Origin: Cutaneotrichosporon cavernicola
Taxonomy: Eukaryota > Basidiomycota > Tremellomycetes > Trichosporonales > Trichosporonaceae
Reading direction: 5' to 3'
DNA length: 64,000 bases
Assembly (NCBI RefSeq): GCF_030864355.1
Contig: NC_083395.1
Span: 372,001 to 436,000, forward strand
The stretch's first letter is position 1. Every line of letters starts with the position of its first letter. Position numbers and translations under genes: made by a program. This document shows, in pieces, positions 30,320 to 42,747 of this stretch. A model generated the notes under the pieces. That model was given only the letters and a program-made list of their open reading frames with translations. It was not told the origin of the DNA and searched no databases.

Positions 30320-32146
30320 CTAAGACTGGACAGGCACAGCCTTGATCTCGGTCCGGTTCTTGTTGGGGTCGTCTCCAAACGTCTCCTCGTAGTACTGGTG
30401 CACCTCCTCGGAGAGGTCCTCGGTACGGGGGCCACTGGTTGTCAGCGATACTCGTAATATAAACATACATGAAGAATGTTTTCCCGCCAATCTTGGGCAT
30501 GAAGTAGTATCCGCCAGCGAAGATCCAGACCGCAGCAGACACGACGACGGCGTAGTTCATAGTCGCGCCATCGGGGTTCGGGTTACCAGGGCTGGCATTA
30601 GTTGACTGCATCGTTGGGACGGAAAGAAAACTCACAAGCAGAAGATGACAATGGCAAAGGCCATCCATGCCGTCGCGATGCAGGCGATCGGGTACGACAG
30701 CTTGCCGAGGTACCATGGACCAGGGCGAAGGAGGGACTTGCCCCAGAGGACGCGGGCGCCGATGGGAATACCGTAGGCGACGTACAGGCCCATAATGTTG
30801 AGGCAGAAGATGGCGTTGATGGCCGCCAGGTCAACGGGGTCGGCAAAGGCCAGAAGGCCCAGGGGCATCGCGCAGAACGTCACCAGCCACACGGTGCGGA
30901 CCGGGGTGCCGGAGAACGAGTCGATGTGGTGCCAGTAGGTGGAGAAGGGAAGAGCGCGGTCGCGGGCGAAAGCAAAGGCCTGGCGCGACGACGGGAGAAT
31001 GAGTGACGAGGTCATGGAGACCTCTGCACATGTCAGCTTTGGTTTGACAGAGGGGACGTACGGGAAATAGCAATAAAGGACCAAATGACAATGGCACCCT
31101 TGGTTCCGAAGCCCATCTGGTAGACGACAGCAAGAGGCTGGCCAATAACACTGTTATTGATGCCTTCGACGTCTGTGCCCATGCAGAGGGAGATGATGAT
31201 GAGGTAGAGGGTGCCGATGACGCCTGCGGATCCGATCGAACCGATGATGGCGGCAGGAACGGCAATGGCGGCATTGCTAGCCTCCTCCGAGATCGAGACG
31301 GCGCAGTCGAACGATCCAATCGTCCACACGGGCGCCATCATCGAGAGGAGGAAGGTCATGCCGTTGCTCCAGCCCGAAAGGTTGACCCAGCCGCCGAAAG
31401 TGAAGGAAGCCGTGTTGAGGTTACCCCTACGGGCAATGGGGAGACCGATAATGGTCGCAAGCGCAAGCGAGACGTTGAGGATCGTTGCGGGCGTCTGGAG
31501 GCGCGCAAACAGAGTTGTGCCGTATGCACAGAACAGGGCGCAGAAGATCAGGATACCGCAGTAGAGACCGAACTGGGCGCCGACGGATGGAACAAAGCTC
31601 TCGTCAGCCATCGAGGCCGCAGCGAAGAAGATGCCCTGGCAACCCCAGGCGAGGGACGAGATGGCAGCGACGTTGCCAAGGAACGAGTTGTACCCGACCA
31701 TCCATGAGAGGAAGTTGCGGTACTTGGGCGGCGACAGCCTGTGCGTCCAGTAATAGAGACCGCCCGAGGTCGGCATGGACGACGCGAGGTCGCCCATCGC
31801 AAGTCCGACCGTCGCAATGAAGGATGCCGCCAACGCCCAGCCCCAGATCATGCCGACCGGACCACCGTACGGCAGGTTGTAGAAGATGGTACTCGCGATC
31901 GAGGGCACGATACCCATAATGCTAAACGCGACTGAGATTAGCACTAGCCCCTGACTTTTCGTGCTCGTACTCACCGCCAAACGTCTCAAACTTGGAAAAG
32001 TTACGCTTCAATTCCGGCTTGTAGCCGAGGTCCTCGAGGCGCGCGTCGTCGCGCGTCATCGTGCCGCCGTGCTCGACGCTGATACTCTGCCGTGGGCGCA
32101 CCGCGACTGCGATGTCATCTTTGACGGATGCCTTGGAGTCGGACAT
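30320..32146 (-). CDS. APC-superfamily amino acid/GABA/choline permease
   Basis: Exons (minus) 32146-31975, 31931-31062, 31023-30636, 30591-30469 and 30434-30320 give 555 aa, typical of the fungal APC family. Family marks are LGYKPELKRNFSKFETF at the end of the cytoplasmic N-terminus, NLPYGGPVGMIWGW and PTSGGLYYW in TM2-TM3, the central DCAVSISEEASNA segment, FARDRALPFS in TM8, and a hydrophilic tail (IGPRTEDLSEEV). About twelve hydrophobic helices are present. The nearest families I can recall are Uga4/Hnm1-type permeases for GABA or choline; the substrate cannot be read from sequence. All introns are short GT-AG. Confidence 0.92.
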
Positions 32147-34189
32147 GGCCGCTCAGAGAGTGTGTGATGTAGGGTGTGAACAGTTTCAGTGGTGTCCAGC
32201 GGACGATGGGGAACGTCAAACCCAACTAGTGGTTGCCTTTAAGACGAACTCGTATCAGTGACGCTCAGGGCGTTGGCGCGGGGCTTGCATGCTCGCTTGT
32301 AAGTCTCCGGGCATGCGGGGAAGATGGCGGTCGACAAGGGGCTAAAAGGAAGTACTGGGCACGGGCGGTGGTGAGGGAAGGGCGTCGGGGGTCGGGGGGT
32401 GGGGGACGGGTTGGTGAGGGATAACGTCAAGCACGAGCGCTGTTGCTGTTGGATGGAGGAACATGGGTATTCCCAGGCTGTGGAAGGTGGAGGAAGGGAG
32501 GGTTGGGATGCAATGAGATGGGAATACCCTGGCCGCGGACCGACCGAGGACGATATCTAACCGTCATGTTGTGAGGCGGATATTCTCAAACAGGACAGGT
32601 GTGACCCATGTGACCCAGTTACTGTCCCTCTTGGTGTCTTGACTGGTACCAGAGGCTGCGGCGGCAAATGTCCAGGCCCTTTCCCCCACTGCGCCCGAGA
32701 CAAAGTGGGCAATTGATTAACTGGTTGCTGGCTGTTGCTGGCTTGCTGGGGTCAAAAGGGTGACAAACTCTGTTTTGTGGATAATCGGGGTATCTACCCC
32801 ACGATTAGGCGGAATGCTGACGCCAACCCCCACACTGATCCCTGTTTATACCTACTTGCCCCGCGTGGTGCTTGGTGCGAGGGGTGACTCGCCTGGGTCA
32901 ATGCACTGCAGCAAATGAAACCGGTGAGTCGCCAGATGCGCAATACATGGGGCCCATGACGGGGCCCATTTGCCGAGTGTCTTGGAAGTTATTCTGCAAA
33001 TGCCAAGGATCTGAAAGTAATGAGGAGTGGTATGGGTGTGCTGCGTTGGTAACGATGGTGTCGGGGTTCCGTATCTCGGCATTCTGCCATGAGCCAAAAA
33101 CAGGCACGAGTACGCAGTAACTCCGGCGCTGGGTCCAGTAATGGTGCCAGTACGAGCGGGCGCCATATTTCAGCGCTGGGCGCTGGGTCCGGTAGGCCAG
33201 CAGGAACGCTGGGTGGGTGCTGACTGGGCATGGGTGAATGAAAGTAGGCTGCTGTGACCACCACAAGTGATCGGGTTCCTGTCGATCTCCCCCAGTGGCA
33301 GCGCTATCCTCAGCCACTTGCATCTCACGTAAGCAAAATCACCATCGTGGCTATGGCTAATCCCGGGTCCCGGATTCGCATCGCCAATCCCGCCAAACAA
33401 CGCATTCCGCCGCCACACTCTGCTGCCCAAGCGGTTCAACGGCTGGGTCAAGCCGTTCAGCCAAGCACAGTCCACAGTCCGTCCATATCCGCGAGATGGC
33501 TGATTGTTGGATACCGTGCAAACCAAGACCGTTTCATCGCGTCCTCGTCCTCCGTGCGTTCATTTAGGTCGAGGTCTGTGCGTGGTGCGGCACGAGATCC
33601 GATCGGGACCGGGGATGATAGCAGCAACCGAACTACGGTCGTATCTGAGATTATTTCCAGCTTATCGTGATTGTGCAGCAGAGCTACGTAGCTGGGCGAG
33701 GCAGGTACTTGGGCACAACCGAAGGGGGGAGGGCATACGCCCCAGAGATTCAGAGATGGGAGATGCCCACCACCACTTGCATCAGCGCTAATGCAGTCCA
33801 ACCCCCGTAACGCTGCGCCGCACCAGCCGCCACGGCCTTGAAAGCCCGATCATCGTGCCACTGTGGCGGCCTGTGCCCTCTAGGTGTCCATATAAGCCGA
33901 GTCTATCTTGAACCCGACAATGGACCTGACCGGGTCCATCCTCAAGAGTTGAGTTTACCCCCAGTCGTATATTGTGGACTGTGGATTCCATGCCTCGACG
34001 ACGCGTCGACGATCGGAGGTCAGTTGGAGTCAGTTGGACTTTCTGGTCTGGTTCATTTACGCTGGTGGATTGGCGCCTGTCACGAGGTGTGGGTGACGCT
34101 ATCCCCAAGGAGAAAAGTATCGAGGAGAGTTGGAAAACGAGGTGGTTTCGGGTGCAAAGGCTTTGCAAGGAAGGAACAGCAAAAGATTG
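32147..34189. other. Two-kilobase stretch without supported gene
   Basis: Upstream region of the permease followed by mixed sequence. Frames such as 33254-33670 (+) lack domains and start context. Confidence 0.5.
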
Positions 34190-34288
34190 TTCTCCACCAG
34201 GGAGTTGAACCCTGCTCTTTCGCGGTTACGCCTTTACAGGCAACTCTCTAATGAGAGGCGAATATACTAACCGATATACTAGTGAAGA
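34190..34288 (-). tRNA. tRNA-Glu(CTC) with a 27-nt intron
   Basis: Minus strand: acceptor TCTTCAC/GTGGAGA (one G-T pair), D arm AGTATATCGGTTAGTAT, anticodon stem TTCGC/GCGAA, T arm CAGGG-TTCAACT-CCCTG, discriminator A. The anticodon CTC is at 34253-34255, then A37 and an intron at 34225-34251. Spliced length is 72 nt. An alternative stem CGCCT/AGGCG exists between exon and intron, but it would place a non-purine at 37 and was rejected. Confidence 0.9.
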
Positions 34289-34570
34289 TTAACAACTTAT
34301 AAGCGTTATGGTTTTCACCGAGCATTGAGGACCGACCCAGCGCTGAACTGAAGGGTCGAAATACCGAAACATCTCGCCTCCGGGTTGAGACCAGTTTTCA
34401 AGTGTATTTCGGCTCTGAACACAGTCTTACCCATGTCGAGTGACCGACCCCGATAGTCAGCAGCTCCCATTACCTGAATCGCAGTTGCAGCTAGCTGAGT
34501 GAGCAGCATCTCTTCAAGCACAGCGGGAATTAAAATATGCACACAAATGCATGCCTAGTATCTATGTCGC
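34289..34570. other. Spacer
   Basis: 282 bp between tRNA-Glu and the 3' end of the Cys-cluster gene. No feature was seen. Confidence 0.5.
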
Positions 34571-36248
34571 CTACAACTTGGTGGCAAGCGCAGCAGCAAG
34601 CTTGCCGCGCATGCGCATGAGGCTGCTCCGCTCCTCCTCGAGTGCGGTAAGCGCGTTGTCAATGGCGCAGCGGTACTGCTCAACACGGGCGGCCTTGGCA
34701 GAGCGCTCGGTGTCCTTGGCGCGCACAAGAGCACGGAGGCGCTCGACCTCGGCGTTGGCCGCGCTGAGCTGGGCGAGCTCCTTCTCAAGTAGGCTGCTGA
34801 GGGCGTTGAGGGCGGCGAGGGGGCGGCGGGAGACGGCGAGCTGGGCCAGAGGGTCCTCCGAGGCGACAGGGGCGGGGGCGGGGGTTGGGGTGGGCGCGAC
34901 GACGGGAGCGGGAGCGGCAACGGGCTTCTGGACGGGCTTGGGGGCCTCGACAGGCTTGGGGGCCTCAACAGGCTTGGGGACGGCCTTGATCTCGACAGGC
35001 TTCGGCGCAGGCTTGACCTCGACAGGCTTGGCCTCAGCAGGCTTGGGCTCGACGACCTTGGGTGCCTCAACCGGCTTGGCCACCGGCTTGGGCGCCTCCT
35101 TCTCAATGATGGGAGCAGCAGGGGCGAGGGTAGTGGGGGTGGCAGGGGGAGTAGGTTCGGCTGGAGGAGGATTGCTGGCAGCAGCCTCCGCCTTAGCCTT
35201 GCGGTTGACGAGGGAGAGGTCGTCCTTGAGCCACTGGTACTCGGTGATGACGGCTGGAGAGGGGGTGGTGACGGTCGAAGCAGGGGCGGCGGGGGTGGAC
35301 GGCCCTGGGGTGTCGGCGGGGGTAGCGGTAGTCGAGTCGAGGGCAGGCATAGAGGGGGTAGAGGGGGCAGGGGCAGGGATGGAAGGTGGGGAAACGGGCT
35401 CGACGACCTCGGTAGCGGGAGCGGGAGCGGGAGAAGGGGGATGCGACCACTCGGGGGAGAGGCGCACAGGCGTAATGGGAATGGGGGTGGGCTCCTCAAG
35501 AGGAACCTCCTTCTTAATGACAGTGGGGTCGGTCGCGACGACGAGAGGCTTGGTCTCGTTGACGGGCGAGGCGGGGGGCGGGGTGGACACGGGCGTGTCG
35601 ACGGGCGTGTCGGCGGGCGTTGGGAGGTCGGGCAGCTCCAGGTCCAGGTCGTCGATGGGGCGGTTGATCACCTCACCCTTGGCGTCGACGAGAAGAATAC
35701 GACGGCGGTCATTGTCGTAAATGTAAAGTGCGCCGTCGAGGGAACAAGTCTCTCCTTGGAGCTCGGCTGGGAAGATGGTGCAGTAGTAGCACTGACGGCC
35801 CTTCCAGAGGTTGGTGCCGACGCGGAGAAGGGGCTGGACGTTGCAAGCCGCCTTGGGTCCGCACGCAGTAACACAGCGGGTGCAGCGGTCAACGCCGGCG
35901 CGGATGCGCTTCTCGGGTGGGAAGCTGTGGTCAGTATGGGTTAGGAGCAAAGGGGTTTGAGTGGTTGCATTCTGCGAGCCGACGTTGTAATCGTCTGGGA
36001 CATTCTCCGCCAGGTGGCGCTCGGCACGTCTCCGCCGTTTCCTTGTCCGTCTACACAATCTCTCTCTCTCTCACTAAAAGCTCGGTGTAAGACGTCAACA
36101 CCATCTACACTCACTAGTAGTAAGGCGTCTGCTGGGTGCCGAGGACGGAGATGCCGCCGAGGGAGGCCATGAGTTCAAGGCCAGCCTTCACCCCTGGTGC
36201 GCGGGGGCGCGTGCGCTTCGCGTTCGAGTTGAGGTGCTTGGGGGGCAT
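34571..36248 (-). CDS. Cys-cluster, Pro/Ala/Lys-Val-Glu repeat, coiled-coil protein (unknown)
   Basis: Exons (minus) 36248-36115 and 35924-34571 give 495 aa. The 190-nt intron is long for this window. The N-terminus is basic (KRTRPRAPG). Cysteines at about 59, 62, 66, 72, 90 and 93 (CTRC, ACGPKAAC, CYYC) could bind zinc but match no standard finger I know. Residues about 150-400 are Pro/Thr/Ala-rich with KPVE-A-PKPVE repeats. The last 90 residues form a heptad-rich coiled coil (LEKELAQLSAANAEVERLR). No family is recognised; a basidiomycete-specific scaffold or DNA-associated protein is a guess. The start is the first ATG after a short leader. Confidence 0.72.
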
Positions 36249-38085
36249 CTTTGGTAGAGAGGGCGAGACGAGAGCTGGTGCCACAGACCGATTTAAATTG
36301 CTACAGAGCAGGTAGCTTGGCACCAAGAGGGGGTTGGTGCCGCTCTTATATCGTCACAGCCCGGGGGTGCGGCTGTTCTCGGGTCAACGTGGGGGGGAGG
36401 GGAAGGTTGAATGAGACCCGGCGGAGCACGGTGCCGTGTGATCCTGTGCTCTACTTGTTCGCGGGGCGAGGAAGGAGAGGGAGATCGAGCGTAGTCCCGG
36501 AGGATGGAGCTGGGGCTGGAGCTGGGGACTAAGGCTGGGGACTAAGGCTGGGGCTGGAGCAGAGCTGGGCCAGTGATGAATGAGATGAGGGACTAGGGGA
36601 AGGTGTTGCAAGGTGTCAGAAGCTTGGCTTGTGGTATTGCAGTCATCATGTGCGCATCGCGAGCCATCAGCAAGAAAGAACGCACCCTGGCGGCCGTGCG
36701 CTCTCAAGCCCCCGCTCGAGCCACCTCACGGCCACTGCACGGCCAACCGCAGAAATTCCACCATTGTCCTCCCCTGGTCGCAGGTATCCACAGGTGTAGA
36801 CTATTCAGCTTCCCCTGCGGTGCGGACGCAAAGTGGATGAGATCGCGCTTGGGGATTGATTGTCATAGTGATGGCGGGTGGCGAGAAGCACACCCCGGTC
36901 ATTGTATGCGTGTGCACGGGTGATGAGAAGCATGGTCGCGGTGGTCATGGCGACTTCAAGTCGATGGCGTGTGGTACGTGTGGTCCTGGCAAGGAAAAGG
37001 AAGCAAAAACAAAGTCAAAAAAAAGTCGATAGCCTGGTGGCCATTGCGATCCCAATAGGTCCAGGCCAAGAAAAAAGTTTGAGATGGAAGGCGGAAAAGA
37101 CGGATGCGCACGCTCGTATTTGGCTTGCGGTCTAGCGCCGGGTGCCGGCGACAGGTGACGGAGAAGGGTTCGTCGATGAGCAGAGCATGCGAACAAGGGT
37201 GGTTGGTCTGAGCGGCATCTGTCATTGCTGTCATCAACGGAGGCATGGTCTTGGCTGTCCAACTAGTCCTAAGGCTCGCTTCCATTCCGCCAGCCACTCT
37301 TCTCCTCGCTTCATGCTCAATGCTTCATTCTCCATCCCCGTCGCTCCACTCTCCACTCTTGAGATCTGCTAGTCGAGGTGATGTGAGGGAGCGCATAAAG
37401 TGCAAGAGTGCGAGAGGCGCGAGAGGTTGGTTGATGATGGGAGATGTGATGGAGCAGAGGAATCTACTAGTGGATGGTTTACAAGTTTAGACGCCGATCC
37501 CTGGGCCGAACCAAGCCGAACCGGTGGCCGCCAAGACTGTCTCTCTCTCTCAACGAGATGGCGGCCAGTCAACTCCCCACAACTCTGGTAATATCTATGC
37601 ATGGAGTACAGTCGACGGCAAGTTGTCTGGGGAAATTGGGACAGCCACACCGCCAAGTCTGCAAGCCTGAACTGGGATGGGCATGGGCACGCGTCGGACT
37701 CGTGTTGGGTGGCAAGGCGGCGAGGCGGCGAGTTAAAAAGTGATCTAGTTGGGTGGCAAATTGACTGACACAGAATACTATTTCCGAGCTAATCCCATCC
37801 TCTACCCACTTGAGAATATCAGTCGCGGGTTACAAAACGGCGCACGCTCTGTGGATCTTTTGGGGGCACGATCCGTTGACGTTGATGGACGTGGTCGGGA
37901 TGTAGGATGCATGGGGCATCAAGAGGCGGTGGAAGACTGCGGGCCTGCGTGGGGGGTCACCATCTGGTGAATCAACGGTGATTTAGTCCCGCACGGCACG
38001 GCCCACGCCGAATCCATCCACTTGGAACAAGTTGGTATTCTCCGCTCTCTCTCTCTCTGTTGACAACTCTTTCTCTTCATAAATC
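36249..38085. other. Intergenic stretch without supported gene
   Basis: Contains a GCTGGGGCTGGAGC repeat near 36506-36560 and AT-richer patches. No frame with recognisable content was found, so it is left unannotated. Confidence 0.5.
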
Positions 38086-39200
38086 ATGCGCAAACGTGCA
38101 TCTAAAACGACAGTCAAGTCATCATCATCACCCATCTCTTCTGCACCTACCACCGAATCCGACATGCCTGAAACTAAGCCCCTCCTCAGTGGATCCAACT
38201 CCAACGGCACCCACTCGGCCAAGACGAACAAGACGGGCAAGACGGGATGGAAACCCCGCCTCCTCAGCTTTGAGGAGAGCCGCCGCCTCGTACCTTGGGC
38301 GACCGACAACGAGTACATCACGGGAGGATACCGTCCGCATCTGGTCAACATCAGCTCGTGTCTGTACTCTGCCATCGGATGTGAGTTGCGCTCTACCAGT
38401 CACGCTGGGCCACTGTCTTTCTTCCTTGACCCCAATCCACTACAACGCTAACACCAGACGTCCACAACGAGACTGTCAATATCCACACACACTCGCTCGG
38501 CGCAGCCTTCTGGGCCCTCATGCTCCCCCTCCACATCCTGCCCTCGCACTTCCCTACGCTCGGCACCTTCCCCTCGGCCGCTCTCCTCCCCCCATCGACC
38601 CTCATCGACAAGGCGTGCATGGCGTGCTACTTTGTCTGCGCTGTAACCTGCCTCGGCCTCTCCTCCTGGTTCCACACAGTTTCATGCTGCACTCATGAAG
38701 TCTGCGACCTAGCCCACTGTGGCGACTACGTCGGCATCGTGGTCCTCATCGTCGGTTCAATCCTCCCGGGAATGTACTATGGTTTCCACGGCCAGCCCCT
38801 CCTCCAAGGCCTCTACATGGCTGGCATCGCGGCCGCCGGCGCCACGAGCGCATACATTGTCCTCTCGCCACACCACCGCAACCACCGCTGGGACCGGACC
38901 TTGACGTTTATCGCGCTGGGCCTCTCGGCAGTCCTCCCCGTCGGTCATGTTGTCCTCGCGCGTGGACTCACGTACGCCCGTGAAATGATGGGCTTCAGCT
39001 ACATTGCAGCTGGCGGCGCGTCGTACATCTTTGGCGCGGTGCTTTATGCCGCTCGGATTCCCGAGAGTCTCTGGCCCGGCAAGTTCAATTACTTTGGCAG
39101 CTCGCACCAGATCTTCCACTGCTTTGTACTGCTTGGCTCGTGGTTCCAGTTCGCAGCGCTGCGCTGGATGCACGTTGGGCGTGCGCTCGCGGACGCTTAG
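38086..39200 (+). CDS. AdipoR/progestin-receptor (Izh-type) seven-TM protein
   Basis: Exons 38086-38380 and 38458-39200 encode 345 aa. The PAQR/hemolysin III pattern is clear: an N-terminal segment ending DNEYITGGYRP, the HNETVNIHTHSLGA motif, SSWFHTVSCCTHEV with the first zinc-ligand-type His, about seven hydrophobic helices, and the C-terminal GSSHQIFHCFVLLGSW with the conserved HxxxH. In yeast, Izh proteins affect zinc, sterol and ceramide homeostasis. A later in-frame ATG at 38164 (MPETKPLL) is an alternative start because the first 26 residues are low complexity. Confidence 0.94.
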
Positions 39201-40304
39201 TTGCGTTGTCGCGCAGCATCTGGAACCAACTTGACAACTTTTGCTCATGTGTATAGAGCTGCCGCTGCGATTCATTCATTGAATATCGCAGCGCTACACA
39301 CAGTGCGGCACACGCACACGCCCGCACACCAGTCGCCGACGATGCGCGGCCGACGCGCTTCGCCGACCTACACTGCTACCATGGCGACCCCCACGTCCAC
39401 GCCAACAGGGACGTCGCCTAGATCTAGATGATAGATGTAGATTGTAGACGCTGTAGCGACAATGGATGCTGTCTGAATGTTGCATATCGTGATAATGAGC
39501 CGAAGTTTATGCGCTTTCTTTCCACGTTGTACCCCCCGCACGAATGCCCTGGCCTCATGGCTTTGTGACGTACTTGCCCTGCATTCCGTTTCCAACGCAT
39601 AACATCACTGGCAAACATGAACAGGTCAAGAATCTACCTGAACTCGGATGTGGGCTTTTGGCTTTCAGCGATTCGCTGGTATCTTGGCTTGGTGGGTTGG
39701 TGGCATTGGTGGCTTGTTGAGTCACGGGAGTGCATACAAATACCCAGTTCCAAACTCATCTTTGCCACGGGGATGACAACCCGTGGTCAGGTTATAGTGC
39801 GCCTGGAAAAGCATTCATGGAATGCTAGTGGTTGAATGTTCGATTCCCAGACATGTCAAGTCTGCACAGGGAATTTCATCAAGTCAGGAAATGGTCCCTC
39901 TAATTAGAGGTTAGCGCTGAAGCTTGTAATACCCTCCTTGCCAAAGTAGGTGGAATCTCATCAAGAGAGAATTCCTTTTGTGACCGGCAGTCCATCTACA
40001 TCAGTAGGATTGTTATCGAGACTGAGGTCGTGGGATGCTCAGAGAGCTCGACCCGCCCGTGATTCATCGCTTGTGGGATGCAACAGGTCTGATTCGAACG
40101 CGTACCAGAGACTGATAGTGTCCGCGCTGCGGCCCGCTTCCTATCCTCAGCAGTTTGGGCTATTTGACTTGGTGGCTTGGACCGTGCACGGCTCTTGACA
40201 ACGGCGTGCTGTAAACGTGCACCATACTTCACATTCGTCTACACAGTTACTGAACTACACTTCTGAACAACTTGTGCCTAAACAACACAACCCCCAGTCA
40301 CCGC
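39201..40304. other. Intergenic, no gene
   Basis: Stretch between the AdipoR-type gene and the MFS permease. A T-loop-like GATTCGAACG at about 40092 does not fold into a tRNA. Confidence 0.5.
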
Positions 40305-42007
40305 TCACAACACGTAGCGGAACGACTTGTTCTCGCTTCTGTCAGCTTGTTCCCCTGGTTACTCACCGGTCAGTCAGGTCGACAAAGTGGTCCTCGTCCG
40401 GGGCTGGCTTGCCGTAGAGTCTGTCGCGCTTGATGTTCTCCCAGCGGTAATAGAAGAAGAGGGCGACGAGGATGCCGAGGTTGATCGAGTTACAAATGAC
40501 AAACGTGAGTAGAGCGGGAGCGTACACTGGCGCATCCTTGTCCCGGAACGTCTGGGGTCCAATGAGGTTACCAGTGCAGTTGAAGACGAGGATCATGCCA
40601 GTGACGAAAGTCTTCTTTGTCCGTCCGGCAATGTTTGAGGCGAGGAAAGTCATAGCCACAAATGTCGGAATAGCAAAAGCTAGCGAGAGGTAGAAACCAG
40701 CCAGACGGGCAATTTTCTGGTCACGCGGAAGAGCCCAAACCATGACACCGCCAATAATCGATACGACCGTGAGAGGGATACCGGCGAGTGAGCGGCATTT
40801 GATCTTGTCTGCCATCCACATTGTGACGATTAGACCGATTGAGAGCCACGCATTGGCCATTGAGAGAAGAAGAGTTTCCTGTACCGTAAACCCCATACCT
40901 AGGACGATTATGGCGTAAAAATTCGTAATGCCACCTGAGGGGATATATGACAGCACGATTGCTGCACAGAGTAACCAGACGGCTGGGTCGAGAACCGCTT
41001 CGGAAACCTGGTACCATTTCCAGTTTGTTTCGGAAATATTCTGTTTATTTTCGAGGGTGCGAAGTTTGGCGACCTCCTTTTCTCTGGCGGTGAGAAAGAA
41101 TGCTCCGTCAATACTGTCGGGAACGAGAGCAACGAAAATGAGACCAATAAGAACAGTTAGGCCACCAAGGAAAATGAAAATGGCCTTCCACGCCGCCATG
41201 GCCATGACTGTCCCGCTCTTGCCCCACTTTGCCTCGACTTCGCGAGAGCTCAAGCCGTACGCAACGCCAGCCCCGAGAATGCCTCCCCATGTAGAGAAGG
41301 AACCCCAGATACCGACGCGGGTGGACTGCTCAGACTTTTTGTACCACTCGGCAGTGAACATGACTGTCGCAGGGACAATTGTCGCTTCGAGGAATCCGAG
41401 GACGCTACGATTAGAGACAACAAAGTGGAGGAACTTGCAATCGGACACCCATGAGTTGGGCGTAGGTCTTGCATGCAGCGGTGACCATGGTCGTGCAGCC
41501 CCAGAGGATGATGGTTGCGCTGGTGAACTTGGCCGCAGGGAGCTTTTGGTGCCCAATAGCCATGGGGTAGCCTCCTGCCAGGTAGCCAAAGTCTTCTGTC
41601 AGCGGGGGGGAGAGAGGAGATGGTTGGGTTTGTTGATCCGTTCTGGTGGCAGTGTCGTTGTAGTGGCGGTGGTTGGAGACAAGCAAGCAAGCAAGCAAGC
41701 CAACGAACACGCACAGTAGATGGATCCGAGCCAGGCATACTGCGAGATTGTGAGCTTTGCAGCCGACCGAATCCCCATAACCGAAGCATAAGTCAACGCC
41801 GTCTTATCGAGCTATCATCAGACTTTTCGAGTGGCAACCTACGAATCCGAGGGCGAAGATTGCGCAAAACATCGGCAAGAGCACAAAGTCGGTCTTGCGC
41901 CGCACCCGTTTCTCCTCTTCGGCCGTATACAGCACCTCGCCACTACTCCCACTCCCACTCGCGTTCTCAACGTGGCTCAGTTCCTCCTTGTCGACCTCGA
42001 TGGACAT
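40305..42007 (-). CDS. MFS permease of the Dal5/anion:cation symporter family
   Basis: Exons (minus) 42007-41843, 41811-41715, 41592-41439, 41404-40367 and 40335-40305 join to 494 aa. The protein has the Dal5-family marks RRKTDFVLLPMFC, LDKTALTYASVMGI, RFVLGFLEATIVPA, WGSFSTWGGILG and the conserved end TDRENKSFRYVL, which confirms the 31-nt last exon. About twelve helices are present. The substrate is likely an organic anion such as allantoate, nicotinate or another carboxylate; it cannot be fixed from sequence. Intron 3 (41405-41438) uses a GC donor (GCAAGT); only that choice restores RFVLGFLEA. Several acceptors are AAG rather than the usual YAG. Confidence 0.92.
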
Positions 42008-42747
42008 TGTGTGGTGGGCTCACAAGTGAGCGGGTTGGTCCGGTTCTTAAGTGTCTGAGGAGGTCCGCGGTCTTGCTTCGTCCGTCTCCCTTCGTCCGTC
42101 TCCATCTGCCAAGTCAAACCAAACCGAACCAAACCATAGCGGCATGCGCCGCCCCTGGCCCGCTACTAGCTCCATTAGGTGGGTGGCGTCGGCTCGGCAT
42201 TCCTCCTTTTTCTTACTCCCAAGTAGAGCTAGCTATAAAATACTCAGGGCAATCTAATCCATGTGACCCGAGATTGCCCTGTCGCGAAGCCGGACGTCTT
42301 GCAACACCTTTGTGATCCGGCAAGGTGACAAAAGGCTTGGCTGAGACCGGACAACCGGCGCACCTCTGCCGACCAAGTAGCTACAACAAAAGAAAAAGGG
42401 TACACGACCGTGCGGGGTGAGTTGCCCGTGTTGTCACCACATTCCCCCCCAGTAATAGTAATCGGGTGGGTGGCGTACAGAGGCAAGGTGACATCTGCAT
42501 CTTAATTGTTGGTTTGAGCTTTGACTCCCAGCCGAGTTTAAGAACGGCGCTGTGGCCGGTGAACTAACTTCGGCCTTCTCCAGGGTGGGGATTTTTGAGA
42601 TGGGGGTCAATTATCCGCCACTAGTGCTGTTCACCTCCGAATCTGAACAGCGCCTTCAAGGCCAGCAATTCAGCACCTCTCACAGCGCTGTTCTACCCAT
42701 TGATCCCTCTGCGTCGCTCGCTAATGCTGCATGATCTAATCCTCTAT
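42008..42747. other. Spacer between MFS permease and VPS13 3' end
   Basis: 740 bp. The promoter of the MFS gene lies at its left end; nothing else was recognised. Confidence 0.5.

Noticed and set aside
34571..35499. Plus-strand 389-codon and minus-strand 314-codon frames overlapping the Cys-cluster gene
   Set aside because: Both are out-of-frame readings of a GC-rich Pro/Ala repeat; the chosen frame continues to a spliced start and ends in a clean coiled coil.
40040..40130. Possible tRNA on the minus strand with a GTTCGAATC T-loop
   Set aside because: No pairing T stem, acceptor stem or D arm could be formed around it.
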